Source: Sporosarcina ureae
GTDB taxonomy: Bacteria > Bacillota > Bacilli > Bacillales_A > Planococcaceae
NCBI RefSeq assembly: GCF_002082015.1
Contig: NZ_CP015109.1
Location: 1,681,501-1,745,500 of the forward strand
DNA: 64,000 bases
Reading direction: 5' to 3'
Shown here: in pieces, positions 44,890 through 54,104 of the stretch
Layout: each line of letters starts with the position of its first letter
Numbering within the stretch: the first letter of the stretch is position 1
The notes under the pieces: generated by a model
The model's database searches: none
Seen by the model: only the letters and a program-made list of their open reading frames with translations
What the model was told of the DNA's origin: nothing
Made by a program: the position numbers and the translations under genes

Positions 44890-47337
44890 TTATTTTTCAG
44901 TTGCTACAGTTTGTTTCTCCGTACGTACAACGAACTTGTCATCTTCTACATCTACAATTACTTTTCCACCCATTAGAACTTTACCTTCTAATAACTCTTC
45001 GGATAAACGATCTTCTACGTGTTTTTGCAACGCACGACGGAGTGGACGAGCTCCGTACTCCGGATCATATCCTTCATCGGTGATTTTGTCTTTAGCCGAC
45101 TCCGTCAACACTAACTCGATATCTTGTTCAGCCAAACGCTTAGCTAGCTCTTCACTCATCAAGCTGACAATTTCACGTAATTGTTCTTTCTCTAACGAAT
45201 GGAAGACGATCATGTCGTCCACACGGTTTAAGAACTCCGGTCGGAATGCTTTCTTCAATTCCGCAAGCATTTTTTCCTTCATGTCATCGTAATCGGATTC
45301 GCCGTCTTGAATATTAAAGCCGACATAGCGGTTTTTCTTCAATTCAGTCGCTCCAACGTTCGATGTCATAATAATTACTGTGTTACGGAAATCAACTGTA
45401 CGGCCTTTAGAATCTGTTAAGCGTCCGTCTTCTAATACTTGCAGTAAGATATTGAAAACATCTGGATGCGCTTTTTCAATTTCATCTAGCAATACAACTG
45501 AGTACGGCTTACGGCGAACTTTCTCCGTTAACTGACCGCCTTCATCGTATCCTACATAACCTGGAGGTGATCCGACCAAACGAGATGTAGAATGCTTCTC
45601 CATGTATTCGGACATATCAATACGAATCATCGCATCTTCATCGCCGAACATCACTTCTGCTAATGCACGACCCAGTTCAGTTTTACCTACACCAGTTGGG
45701 CCTAAGAAAATGAATGAACCAATTGGACGTTTAGGATCTTTCAATCCTGCACGCGCTCGACGGATAGCTTTCGAAATAGATAACACAGCTTCTTTTTGAC
45801 CAATGACACGCTGATGCAAAATTTCTTCCATGTTCAGTAATTTAGCAGACTCTGTTTCCGCAATCTTGTCAACAGGAACTCCTGTCCACATCGCTACGAC
45901 TGACGCGATATCATTCACTGTCACTTCGGACTCAGTCTGTCCTTGTTTTTCCTTCCAAGCTGCTTTCGTTGTTTCCAATTCCTCTTTCATTTTCTGCTCT
46001 TTATCACGATAAGAAGCGGCTTTTTCAAACTCTTGGCTTTGAACAGCTGCATTCTTTTCAGAGCGGATTGCTTCAAGTTTCACTTCAAGCTCTTTCAAAT
46101 TAGGTGGAGTTGTATACGAACGCAAGCGCACTTTGGATCCAGCTTCGTCAATCAAGTCGATCGCTTTGTCTGGTAAGAAACGGTCTGAAATGTAGCGGTC
46201 GGACATTTTCGCTGCTGCTTCGACTGCTTCATCCGTAATCTTCACGCGATGATGCGCTTCATAACGATCGCGCAAGCCTTTAATAATCTGGATTGTTTCA
46301 TCTACAGAAGGCTCATCAACTTGGATCGGTTGGAAACGTCGTTCAAGCGCTGCATCTTTTTCAATATATTTACGGTATTCATCAAGTGTTGTAGCACCGA
46401 TACATTGTAGTTCACCACGTGCAAGAGACGGCTTCAAGATGTTAGATGCATCAATAGCACCTTCCGCTCCGCCTGCACCGATTAACGTATGCAATTCATC
46501 GATGAACAAGATAATATTGCCCGCTTGACGGATCTCTTCCATTACCTTCTTCATTCTATCTTCGAACTCGCCGCGATATTTTGTACCTGCGACGACTGTA
46601 CCCATGTCTAGTGTCATAACACGCTTGTCACGCAAGATCTCAGGCACTTCGTTACTTACGACTTGCTGTGCCAAACCTTCTGCAATCGCTGTTTTACCTA
46701 CACCCGGTTCCCCGATCAATACTGGGTTGTTTTTCGTACGACGTGCCAATACTTCGATAACACGTGTAATTTCTTTACTTCGTCCAATTACTGGATCCAG
46801 CGTGCCTTCACGTGCGATTTCAGTTAAATCACGCGCTAAGCCATCCAATGTTGGTGTTGCCGCTGATGTAGAATTCGCTGGGTTGCCAACAGAACTTTCA
46901 TCATTGCCAAGCAACTGAAGTACTTGCTGGCGAGCTTTGTTCAAGCTAACGCCTGCATTATTTAGAACCCGTGCAGCTACGCCTTCTCCTTCTCGAATCA
47001 ATGCCAACAGAATATGCTCTGTACCGATATAAGAATGTCCTAACTTACGAGACTCATCAACAGATAATTCGATAACGCGTTTTGCACGAGGAGTATAATG
47101 AACGATCGGACCCACATCTTTAGAGCCTACACCTACTAGAATTTCTACTTCTCGTTCAATAGTATCTGCATTCACACTTATTGCTTCAAGAGCTTTTGCT
47201 GCGATGCCGCCACCTTCTCGAATCAAACCAAGCAGAATATGCTCAGTACCAATAGATTCATGCTTTAAACGAATAGCCTCTTCTTGAGCCAATTGCAAAA
47301 CTTTTTGTGCACGTTGTGTAAATCGATTAAACATCAT
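44890..47337 (-). CDS. clpC: ATP-dependent Clp protease ATP-binding subunit ClpC
   Basis: AAA+ unfoldase partnering ClpP; in Bacillales it degrades McsB-phosphoarginine-tagged proteins and regulators. 815 residues from the chosen ATG: two N-terminal Clp repeats, first ATPase Walker [10 protein letters not shown], a central UVR/M-domain coiled coil ([19 protein letters not shown]), second ATPase [10 protein letters not shown] and a C-terminal D2-small domain. AGAGGGG lies 7 bases before ATG 47337, whereas ATG 47343 is too close. It has its own promoter and CtsR site. Confidence 0.96.
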   Translation of the reverse strand: MMFNRFTQRAQKVLQLAQEEAIRLKHESIGTEHILLGLIREGGGIAAKALEAISVNADTIEREVEILVGVGSKDVGPIVHYTPRAKRVIELSVDESRKLGHSYIGTEHILLALIREGEGVAARVLNNAGVSLNKARQQVLQLLGNDESSVGNPANSTSAATPTLDGLARDLTEIAREGTLDPVIGRSKEITRVIEVLARRTKNNPVLIGEPGVGKTAIAEGLAQQVVSNEVPEILRDKRVMTLDMGTVVAGTKYRGEFEDRMKKVMEEIRQAGNIILFIDELHTLIGAGGAEGAIDASNILKPSLARGELQCIGATTLDEYRKYIEKDAALERRFQPIQVDEPSVDETIQIIKGLRDRYEAHHRVKITDEAVEAAAKMSDRYISDRFLPDKAIDLIDEAGSKVRLRSYTTPPNLKELEVKLEAIRSEKNAAVQSQEFEKAASYRDKEQKMKEELETTKAAWKEKQGQTESEVTVNDIASVVAMWTGVPVDKIAETESAKLLNMEEILHQRVIGQKEAVLSISKAIRRARAGLKDPKRPIGSFIFLGPTGVGKTELGRALAEVMFGDEDAMIRIDMSEYMEKHSTSRLVGSPPGYVGYDEGGQLTEKVRRKPYSVVLLDEIEKAHPDVFNILLQVLEDGRLTDSKGRTVDFRNTVIIMTSNVGATELKKNRYVGFNIQDGESDYDDMKEKMLAELKKAFRPEFLNRVDDMIVFHSLEKEQLREIVSLMSEELAKRLAEQDIELVLTESAKDKITDEGYDPEYGARPLRRALQKHVEDRLSEELLEGKVLMGGKVIVDVEDDKFVVRTEKQTVATEK

Positions 47338-47465
47338 ATTCATTCCCCTCTTCCTTCTTCAGTGGACTATATTCTATGTTATGCAAAATAACACATCAAT
47401 GCTTTGTTTCATATAACTATATATATTCATGTCAGTTCGCGATACAACCTAATCCGCATATTGAC

Positions 47466-47512
47466 TTTGACTATCTTTGATTAATTATAAATGCTATAAG
47501 ACTTTCTTGCAA
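47466..47512 (-). promoter_or_regulatory. clpC promoter with CtsR operator
   Basis: Minus strand -35 TTGCAA (47512-47507), 17 bases, -10 TATAAT (47489-47484). A CtsR-type direct heptad repeat AATCAAA-GAT-AGTCAAA (47482-47466) sits right after the -10. CtsR bound there would block initiation until heat or arginine-phosphorylation stress. Confidence 0.85.
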
Positions 47513-47521
47513 AAACTTTGC

Positions 47522-48610
47522 TCATAACGAATCATTATCTTTTTCTTGTGCGGCAGAACGCTCTATTCCTAGACGATCACGGAATAATTGTGCACGAAGG
47601 ATATCACGTTTATCAGATGTTAATTCTTCTTTCGCATATTGTTGCAGAAAACCTGGTTGCATGAAAATCATCAATTCATTCAAAATTGTCATATCAATAT
47701 TTTCAATGATACCTAAATCTATACCCAAACGGACGTCAGACAAACATTTTGCCGCTTCGGCTGACGGCAAGATTCGCGAATGGGTCAGTGTACCGAGTGA
47801 CCTGAATAATCTATTTTCCAAGTGAACTTCCGACTTAGCCAATAATAATTCACGTGACTTCTTTTCGTGCGCAATCAAGCGTTTTGAAATACTCTCTAAA
47901 TCTTTCAAGATTTCCTCTTCTGATTTGCCGAGTGTGATTTGATTAGAAATCTGATAAATGTTACCTAGCGCTTCACTGCCCTCTCCATAACTTCCACGCA
48001 CGACCATTCCAAGCCTGGATATCGCAGGTATAATTCTTTCGATTTGCTTCGTGATAGTTAGTGCCGGTAAATGCATCATGACTGACGCGCGCATTCCCGT
48101 ACCGGTGTTGGATGGACAACTTGTCAAATAGCCAAATGTTTCATCGAAAGCATAGTTCAAATTCACTTCAAGTTCGCTATCTACTTGATCAGCCTGTTCA
48201 TATGCCTGATCTATTTGAAAGCCTGGATAAATACATTGAATGCGAATATGGTCTTCTTCATTCACCATAATACTAATCGTTTCGTCTTCTGACAGCAAAA
48301 CGGATCCATGTTTTTTAGGATTGATCAACTGCGGGCTGACTAAATGTTTCTCAACTAAAATTTGCCGTTCAAGTGGAGACAAATCTTCCATTGTAATACT
48401 CGTAAAGTGATCATCCTGCATCGTCTCGACCGCTTGGTTCAATGCTTTGCTTACGTCGTTTGCATCTTCTTGCGTGGCACTTATCGGAAATGGATAATCT
48501 TGTAAGTTTCGAGCTAGCCTGATTCTTGTGGACAAGACGATGTCAGCATGCTCACCTTCCGCTACCATCCAACCTGTCAGTTCCTGTTTGATGAATTTTT
48601 CAAATGACAT
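47522..48610 (-). CDS. mcsB: Protein arginine kinase McsB
   Basis: Phosphorylates arginines to mark proteins for ClpCP and inactivates CtsR. 362 residues of guanido-kinase fold, beginning MSFEKFIKQELTGWM, with the nucleotide-binding STRIRLARNLQ and the catalytic-loop region LTSCPSNTGTGMRASVMMHL. The phosphoarginine-receptor part (about 330-350) is present. ATG 48610 is chosen from the family N-terminus, with GGAGG 11 bases upstream. It overlaps mcsA by 11 bases. Confidence 0.95.
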   Translation of the reverse strand: MSFEKFIKQELTGWMVAEGEHADIVLSTRIRLARNLQDYPFPISATQEDANDVSKALNQAVETMQDDHFTSITMEDLSPLERQILVEKHLVSPQLINPKKHGSVLLSEDETISIMVNEEDHIRIQCIYPGFQIDQAYEQADQVDSELEVNLNYAFDETFGYLTSCPSNTGTGMRASVMMHLPALTITKQIERIIPAISRLGMVVRGSYGEGSEALGNIYQISNQITLGKSEEEILKDLESISKRLIAHEKKSRELLLAKSEVHLENRLFRSLGTLTHSRILPSAEAAKCLSDVRLGIDLGIIENIDMTILNELMIFMQPGFLQQYAKEELTSDKRDILRAQLFRDRLGIERSAAQEKDNDSL

Positions 48611-49151
48611 GTTGATCATCACCTCCATCGGACAGTTGCTGTTTCACTTGGTTGGCCTCATCACGTAAAGTTGCCGCTTCCTCAAAACGTTCGTTTTCTA
48701 CAGCTTCCTGCATTTTCGTCCGGATATCTTCAAGCTTCCTCTTTAAAGCAAAACGTTCATTAAGTGAAACGGGGATCTTTCCACGGTGTTGGGTATGCCC
48801 ATTATGCAGTTTGGCAAACACTCTTGGCAGTTGCCCCTTGAATGTTTCGTAACATACCGCACAACCAAACTTCCCGATATCGAGGAAACGATGGAAGGTC
48901 AACCCGCAGCTCGGACACTTCGGACCATCCGGTAATCTTTCATCAGCTTTTTGTTCCGGAAATAACTCTGAACCACCCAACCAGTGTGCTAAAAATTGTT
49001 GTATTGATAACGGTTCTTGATCCGGACTGAAAGAAAATGTTTGTGAGTAAAATGCACATTTATCACATAAATGACGCTCTATTACATCATTTGATGTTTC
49101 TTGTTTAAACACTACAGTAGCTGGTCGTTCTTTGCAGTTTTCACAAAGCAT
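48600..49151 (-). CDS. mcsA: McsA, activator of the McsB kinase
   Basis: Zinc-finger adaptor that stimulates McsB. 183 residues with paired CXXC motifs (CENC at 3-6, CDKC near 29, CPSC near 79, CAVC near 97) and a C-terminal UVR motif (MQEAVENERFEEAATLRDEA). It is 11 bases after ctsR and overlaps mcsB. Confidence 0.95.
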   Translation of the reverse strand: MLCENCKERPATVVFKQETSNDVIERHLCDKCAFYSQTFSFSPDQEPLSIQQFLAHWLGGSELFPEQKADERLPDGPKCPSCGLTFHRFLDIGKFGCAVCYETFKGQLPRVFAKLHNGHTQHRGKIPVSLNERFALKRKLEDIRTKMQEAVENERFEEAATLRDEANQVKQQLSDGGDDQHVI

Positions 49152-49162
49152 TGAAATTCACC

Positions 49163-49633
49163 TCATTCTATCTCTTCATAAATTAATGTAACTAACATAG
49201 CGCGAAGAATACGCGAACGTAACGCATCCCGCTCAGGTAACATATAACGCAAAGTAGCGCGGCCTACTGCAGCAAGCATCAGTTTAGCTTCACGTTCTGT
49301 AATGACTTCTTCTTCAATTAAGCGGATAATGACATCTTCCGCCATAGTGGATGATGCTTCATTCTCCAAAATTTCTAACGCCTGTTCAAGTAAGTCTTTG
49401 CGGGAGTTGGTACGCACCCTGTAAATCCGAATGTAGCCTCCGCCTCCTCGCTTAGACTCAACAGCATAGCCTCTCTCGACGGTAAACCGAGTTTTGATCA
49501 CGTAATTAATCTGTGATGGTACGCATTGGAACTTTTCGGCAATCTCATTTCGTTTGATTTCAATAGAAGCGCTATCTTCCTCTTCTATAATCGACTTCAA
49601 ATATCCTTCTATAATGTCAGAAATGTTACGCAT
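49163..49633 (-). CDS. ctsR: Transcriptional repressor CtsR
   Basis: Dimeric heat-shock repressor of clp genes. 156 residues: N-terminal winged helix (IIEGYLKSIIEEEDS, then QINYVIKTRFTVERGYAVES) with the glycine-rich wing KRGGGGYIRIYRV containing the thermosensor arginine-glycine segment, and a C-terminal helical domain. It heads the ctsR-mcsA-mcsB-(clpC) cluster and is autoregulated, judging by the operator upstream. Confidence 0.96.
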   Translation of the reverse strand: MRNISDIIEGYLKSIIEEEDSASIEIKRNEIAEKFQCVPSQINYVIKTRFTVERGYAVESKRGGGGYIRIYRVRTNSRKDLLEQALEILENEASSTMAEDVIIRLIEEEVITEREAKLMLAAVGRATLRYMLPERDALRSRILRAMLVTLIYEEIE

Positions 49634-49668
49634 CTCGTCACCTCTTTTCGCTCGCTCATCTAGTTGAC

Positions 49669-49717
49669 TTTGACTATCTTTGACTTGATTGTATCGCAGA
49701 AATTAGGCGGGATGCAA
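49669..49717 (-). promoter_or_regulatory. ctsR operon promoter with CtsR operator
   Basis: Minus strand candidate -35 TTGCAT (49717-49712), 18 bases, -10 TACAAT (49693-49688). The heptad repeat AGTCAAA-GAT-AGTCAAA (49685-49669) follows directly. It matches the known CtsR consensus closely. The rest of the gap to the bioB terminator (49718-49888) shows nothing I can identify. Confidence 0.85.
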
Positions 49718-49885
49718 TTCATTTGTTTGTATGTATACCTTATTACGTTAAAAGGAAACCTATTGCTAGGTTGTCACATCAGGCTATTAATTATTCAATT
49801 AGTCATCAGACAAAAATAAGATGAATGCTTTCTACTTATCATCAACCATTGTCATCTTCCTGAATAGAATACTGAATGAATAACA

Positions 49886-49927
49886 AAAGACTGAAGAACA
49901 GATCCTTATAGCGGATTGTCTTCAGTC
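49886..49927 (-). terminator. Terminator of bioB
   Basis: Minus strand GACTGAAGA ... TTCTTCAGTC forms a long stem (49927-49889) with an internal ATCC/GGAT arm, followed by UUUUGUUAUU. It lies ~30 bases after the bioB stop. Confidence 0.8.
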
Positions 49928-49957
49928 ACTGTATACAACTATTCATTCACTTTTTAT

Positions 49958-50959
49958 TTATATAGTAATAGGTTCTTTGCGCAACGGTTCGAGGTCGACT
50001 ACGAAGCCCATGTCTTCAAGCATTTTTTGATCTTGATCGTTTTCTTGACCGGCTGTTGTGAGGTAGTCACCGATGAAGATGGAGTTTGCGGCGTAAAGGC
50101 CTAATGGTTGCAGGCTTCTTAGGTTCACTTCACGTCCACCTGAGATGCGGATCTCTTTGCCAGGATTGATGTAGCGGAATAAACACAAAACTTTTAGACA
50201 GTAGCGTGGGTCTAGTTCTGATGTTCCTTCTAATGGCGTTCCATCAACTGCATGTAGGAAATTTACAGGTATGGAGTCTGCGTCCAGTTCGCGTAGGCTA
50301 CGCGCCATAGAGATAATGTCTTGCTTTGTTTCCCGCATACCGACGATGACGCCTGAACAAGGAGATATGCCCGCTTCTTTGGCAAGTCCTACAGTGTGTA
50401 CACGATCGTCATATGTATGAGATGTGGTTATACTTTCGTGATGTTCTGCAGATGTGTTTAAGTTGTGATTGTAGCGATCTACTCCTGCCTCTTTCAAACG
50501 AGTTGCTTGTCCTGGCTTCAAAATACCCAGGCAAGCACATACCGTCATTCCTTTGTGCTTTTCTTTAATTTGTTTAACAGAGTCAATGACTATGTCTAGT
50601 TCACTGTCACGCGGTCCCCGTCCACTAGCGACGATGCAATAGGTGCCTGCTTTATTGGCAGCTGCACGCTCTGCACCTTCAAGTATCTCTTCTGATTTCA
50701 TCATCGCATACTTTTCGACAGGTGCTTTTGAAATGATGGACTGGGCGCAATAACCACAGTTCTCCGGACATAGTCCTGATTTCGTATTAATGATCATATT
50801 CAACTTTACCTTATTTCCGAAGTAATGCGATCGAATCGAGTACGTCGCGTGTAGCAATAATAGCAAATCTTCATCTGGGCTGTTTAATATAGCGAGTGAT
50901 TCCTCGTCAGTTAACACATGTCCTTCAAGTACTTTAGTGGCCAGTTGTTGGTAATACAT
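49958..50959 (-). CDS. bioB: Biotin synthase
   Basis: Radical-SAM enzyme inserting sulfur into dethiobiotin. 333 residues with the SAM cluster motif CPENCGYCAQ near 63-72, and further conserved Cys and Arg residues for the second iron-sulfur cluster. ATG 50959 shares one base with the bioY stop (TAATG), so it is translationally coupled. The other biotin genes are not nearby, so this cell either imports dethiobiotin/biotin or encodes them elsewhere. Confidence 0.96.
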   Translation of the reverse strand: MYYQQLATKVLEGHVLTDEESLAILNSPDEDLLLLLHATYSIRSHYFGNKVKLNMIINTKSGLCPENCGYCAQSIISKAPVEKYAMMKSEEILEGAERAAANKAGTYCIVASGRGPRDSELDIVIDSVKQIKEKHKGMTVCACLGILKPGQATRLKEAGVDRYNHNLNTSAEHHESITTSHTYDDRVHTVGLAKEAGISPCSGVIVGMRETKQDIISMARSLRELDADSIPVNFLHAVDGTPLEGTSELDPRYCLKVLCLFRYINPGKEIRISGGREVNLRSLQPLGLYAANSIFIGDYLTTAGQENDQDQKMLEDMGFVVDLEPLRKEPITI

Positions 50960-51558
50960 TATAGTGCACGCCTCACTTTCAAGTGTTTTGATATTCTGAA
51001 CGCAAATATGCCTGACAGCACAGCTAAAATTAGATCTTTCGGCAGTGGGGGCATCATCCATAGCCATGCGATCTTATAAGTGAATACGTCGGGTGCAGCA
51101 GCCCACATCTTATACGCAAAATACATCCAACTTGTACCTAGTATGTAGTTGATTGCTGTGGCAACTAGCGCTGCGGTAATAAAAGCAGGTAGGGTCTGAT
51201 TTCGCTCCACAATCTTTCCCGCTACATAAGCAATTAGAATGAAAGTAAGAATAAAGCCAAACGTTGGACTTAAAATTTGACCGAAGCCGCCTGAAAATTT
51301 AGCGAAAACCGGTGCGCCTGCTAGTCCTATTAACATATATACCGTCATAGATAATGCACCTAGACGACTACCAAGTAATAATCCTGATAAGATTGCGAAA
51401 AACGTTTGCAATGTGATCGGTACACCACCAACTACTAAAAACGGCACGAAGGACGTAATATTCGCTCCGATCATCATTAAAGATGCAAACATCCCGCTGT
51501 ATACAATAGTTAAAGCACTGAATCTACTTACCGGTCGTCTCTCTGTTGCTGTTGCCAT
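50959..51558 (-). CDS. bioY: Biotin ECF transporter S component BioY
   Basis: Integral membrane biotin-binding protein. 199 residues with about six hydrophobic segments and the family's GVPITLQTFF, GLAGAPVFA and GYI-like GGFGQILSPTFGF blocks. ATG 51558 has AGAGGTG upstream. It has no ATPase of its own here; the EcfA1-EcfA2-EcfT set at 0.6-3.1 kb is the likely engine. Expression should be repressed by biotinylated BirA through the operator upstream. Confidence 0.95.
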   Translation of the reverse strand: MATATERRPVSRFSALTIVYSGMFASLMMIGANITSFVPFLVVGGVPITLQTFFAILSGLLLGSRLGALSMTVYMLIGLAGAPVFAKFSGGFGQILSPTFGFILTFILIAYVAGKIVERNQTLPAFITAALVATAINYILGTSWMYFAYKMWAAAPDVFTYKIAWLWMMPPLPKDLILAVLSGIFAFRISKHLKVRRAL

Positions 51559-51578
51559 TATGTCACCTCTTTTTATAT

Positions 51579-51621
51579 TAGTTACCTTAAAAATATTAAT
51601 GGTTAACACATCGTATGTCAA
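51579..51621 (-). promoter_or_regulatory. bioY-bioB promoter with BirA-type operator
   Basis: Minus strand -35 TTGACA (51621-51616), 17 bases, -10 TAATAT (51598-51593). Overlapping the -10 is the dyad TGTTAACC-N14-GGTAACTA (51608-51579), resembling the Firmicutes BirA site TGTTAAC-N-GTTAACA. The right half lacks one T. Confidence 0.8.
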
Positions 51622-51658
51622 CACTATTTATTTTTAAGTTAACTAATAAAAATGAATA

Positions 51659-51685
51659 AAAAAAGACTGCAGCGCAACGCTGACA
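51659..51685 (-). terminator. Terminator of the small membrane-protein gene
   Basis: Minus strand CTGTCAGCG/CGCTGCAG stem with a TTG loop, followed by seven Us, just after the stop at 51688. Confidence 0.75.
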
Positions 51686-51687
51686 GC

Positions 51688-51885
51688 CTATTTTTTCTCA
51701 TCAATCTGTTCTTCTTTTTCTTTACGAAATAAAACGCTTGAGAGTAAACCACTAAATATAGCAGCTGCGATTGTAATGTACACACGCATATCATAAGCAA
51801 CTTCTTCATAACTGTTACCTAACATAATCCAAGCAAGCGTACCTACAAGAACAGCGATCGGAAATGAGTATTTAAAGAATCGCAT
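51688..51885 (-). CDS. Small membrane protein of unknown function
   Basis: 65 residues, not recognised as a characterised family. Two transmembrane stretches (SFPIAVLVGTLAWIMLG, and ITIAAAIFSGLLSSVLF) are joined by a short acidic loop, and the C-terminal tail is charged (RKEKEEQIDEKK). A GGTGAGGG ribosome-binding sequence lies just before ATG 51885 and a terminator follows, so it is probably a real single-gene unit. It lies between bioY and the divergent SAM riboswitch. Confidence 0.7.
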   Translation of the reverse strand: MRFFKYSFPIAVLVGTLAWIMLGNSYEEVAYDMRVYITIAAAIFSGLLSSVLFRKEKEEQIDEKK

Positions 51886-51983
51886 AGTCCCTCACCTTTT
51901 CGAGTTGTTTCTTTGATTTTAGCATATATGCCGCAATTTCTCTATGCTCTAACTCCGCAAACGGAACTTCACCAAACATTCAC

Positions 51984-52012
51984 TTGACGATATCCAACAA
52001 AGCGGCTATGAT
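51984..52012 (+). promoter_or_regulatory. Promoter of the SAM-riboswitch transcript
   Basis: -35 TTGACG (51984-51989), 17-base spacer, -10 TATGAT (52007-52012), about 40 bases before the aptamer. Confidence 0.75.
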
Positions 52013-52047
52013 GTGGTTAGAATAATCAAAATAATTGAATAAGAAAC

Positions 52048-52214
52048 AAATCTTATCAAGAGAAGCTAAGGGACTGGCCCGTCGACGCTTCAGCAACCAG
52101 CCATCTAGGCAAGGTGCTACTTCCAGCAGTCTGTCAAATTGACACTCTGAAAAGATGAGAGGGAACTAGTCATTGAGATTACAAAGCCTTCTACTATACT
52201 TGAAGGCTTTTTTT
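52048..52214 (+). promoter_or_regulatory. SAM-I riboswitch (S-box) with terminator
   Basis: The aptamer shows the S-box core in order: TCTTATCAAGAG, GGGACTGGCCCG, CAGCAACC, AAGGTGCTA and GATGAGAGGGAA (ending 52165). The expression platform ends with a terminator: GCCTTC (52186-52191) pairs with GAAGGC (52202-52207), then seven Ts. High SAM should stop transcription before the downstream methionine genes. Confidence 0.95.
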
Positions 52215-52244
52215 GATTAGAAAAAGCAAAGGGGAGATGGGATT

Positions 52245-54104
52245 ATGTCATTGCTAGAGAAGCTACAAACAAATGTCTTAACGGCAGACGGTGCAATGGG
52301 GACTATTTTATATTCTTACGGAATTGATTACTGTTATGAAGAACTAAACGTAGAAAAGCCTGAAATTATAGAGCAAATTCACCAAGACTATATCGCAGCC
52401 GGTGCAGATATAATCCAGACAAACACTTACAGTGCGAATGCGAACAAATTAGCTCGCTATGGCTTAGAAAGTCATGTAACAGAATTCAATAAAGCGGCCA
52501 TTCAAATTGCAAAGCGTGCAGCAGCGCCTGGGGGGCAATTTGTTCTTGGAACAATTGGCGGCGTACGCGGCATACGTAAAAGCGATGCTACATTAAACGA
52601 AATAGAAAAAGTCGTACTAGAACAAGCCCATGCTTTATTAGCAGGTGACCCTGATGGACTTCTATTAGAGACGTATTATGACTTTGAAGAGTTATCGTCT
52701 GTTGTGACCACGTTAAAGAAAATCACGGATGTTCCATTGATTGCACAAGTTTCTATGCATGATCCGGGTGTCTTACAGAATGGGCTTTCATTAAACGAGG
52801 CACTTCATCAACTCGAGTCTCTCGGCGCAGATATCGTAGGCGTCAACTGTCGCTTAGGCCCTTACCACACGATTCAAGCATTCGATAATGTTACATTACC
52901 TGAAAAAGCATTTTTATCCGCCTATCCAAATGCCAGTCTTTTGGATGTAGAAGATGGACGTATTGTCTATGAATCTGAAGCAGAATACTTCGGACGCGCT
53001 GCCGTATTACTTCGTGATCAAGGCGTTCGGTTGATTGGCGGATGTTGCGGAACGACGCCTAAGCATATTAAAGCAGCTAAAACACAGTTAGCGCGACTAG
53101 CACCTATTACAAAAAAGTTTGTGCAACCGGCAAAACCTATCGTGATTCATGAAGCAAGGCCTGTAAAACATCAACCCCTTCACGAAAAAGCCAAAACAGA
53201 GCGCACGGTGATTGTAGAACTAGATACACCACGCCACTTGGAAACTGAAGATTATATCAAAGGGGCAAATGTGTTATATGACGCAGGCGTTGACGCTATA
53301 ACAATGGCGGACAATTCACTTGCTTCCCCGCGCATTAGCAACATGGCGATGGGCTCGATCATTAAGATGCAACATAATATCCGCCCACTTGTACATTTGA
53401 CATGCCGCGATCATAATCTAATTGGCTTACAATCACATTTGATGGGACTCGATGCATTAGGCATTCACGATATCCTAGCCGTAACAGGCGATCCGACAAA
53501 AGTTGGCGACTTCCCTGGTGCTACAAGTGTCTACGATGTATCCAGCATGGAGTTATTACAATTAATCAAGAAGTTGAATGAAGGAATTTCATTCTCCGGA
53601 AAACCGTTGCGCAAGAAAGCTAGCTTCTCTATTTCGGCAGCTTTCAATCCGAACGTACGTGTAATCGATCGCGCCGTACAGCGACTCGAGAAGAAAATTG
53701 AAGCGGGTGCCGACTATTTCATCACGCAACCGGTTTATACGAAAGAAAAGATTATCGAAGTATATGAAGCAACAAAACATTTGGACACACCGATCTTCAT
53801 TGGTATCATGCCGCTAACCAATATACGAAATGCCGAGTTCCTGCATCACGAAGTACCCGGTATCAAGCTTTCAGAAGATGTGTTGGATAGAATGCGTGAG
53901 TGCGGAGATGACCGTGAAAAGTCAACCGAAACGGGTCTTGAAATCGCAAAAGAGTTGATTGATACAGCAGCTCAGTATTTTAATGGGTTGTATCTCATCA
54001 CACCATTCCTTCGTTACGATATGACATTAGAGTTGTATGAACACATTAAGGAAATAGATCAGCAGAAAGAGAGGGAATTAATACATGCAGAGACATCCTA
54101 TTGA
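52245..54104 (+). CDS. yitJ: Bifunctional homocysteine S-methyltransferase / methylenetetrahydrofolate reductase (YitJ-like)
   Basis: 619 residues in two enzymes. The N-terminal part (about 1-290) is a homocysteine methyltransferase domain with zinc ligands Cys202 (GVNCRLGP) and Cys267-Cys268 (GGCCGTTP). The C-terminal part (about 320-610) is a MetF-type flavin reductase, with DHNLIGLQSHLMG, LAVTGDPTKVGDFPG and DYFITQPVY. Together they supply methyl-THF and homocysteine methylation. GGGGAGATGG precedes ATG 52245. It is controlled by the SAM riboswitch and overlaps metH by 20 bases. Confidence 0.93.
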   Translation: MSLLEKLQTNVLTADGAMGTILYSYGIDYCYEELNVEKPEIIEQIHQDYIAAGADIIQTNTYSANANKLARYGLESHVTEFNKAAIQIAKRAAAPGGQFVLGTIGGVRGIRKSDATLNEIEKVVLEQAHALLAGDPDGLLLETYYDFEELSSVVTTLKKITDVPLIAQVSMHDPGVLQNGLSLNEALHQLESLGADIVGVNCRLGPYHTIQAFDNVTLPEKAFLSAYPNASLLDVEDGRIVYESEAEYFGRAAVLLRDQGVRLIGGCCGTTPKHIKAAKTQLARLAPITKKFVQPAKPIVIHEARPVKHQPLHEKAKTERTVIVELDTPRHLETEDYIKGANVLYDAGVDAITMADNSLASPRISNMAMGSIIKMQHNIRPLVHLTCRDHNLIGLQSHLMGLDALGIHDILAVTGDPTKVGDFPGATSVYDVSSMELLQLIKKLNEGISFSGKPLRKKASFSISAAFNPNVRVIDRAVQRLEKKIEAGADYFITQPVYTKEKIIEVYEATKHLDTPIFIGIMPLTNIRNAEFLHHEVPGIKLSEDVLDRMRECGDDREKSTETGLEIAKELIDTAAQYFNGLYLITPFLRYDMTLELYEHIKEIDQQKERELIHAETSY

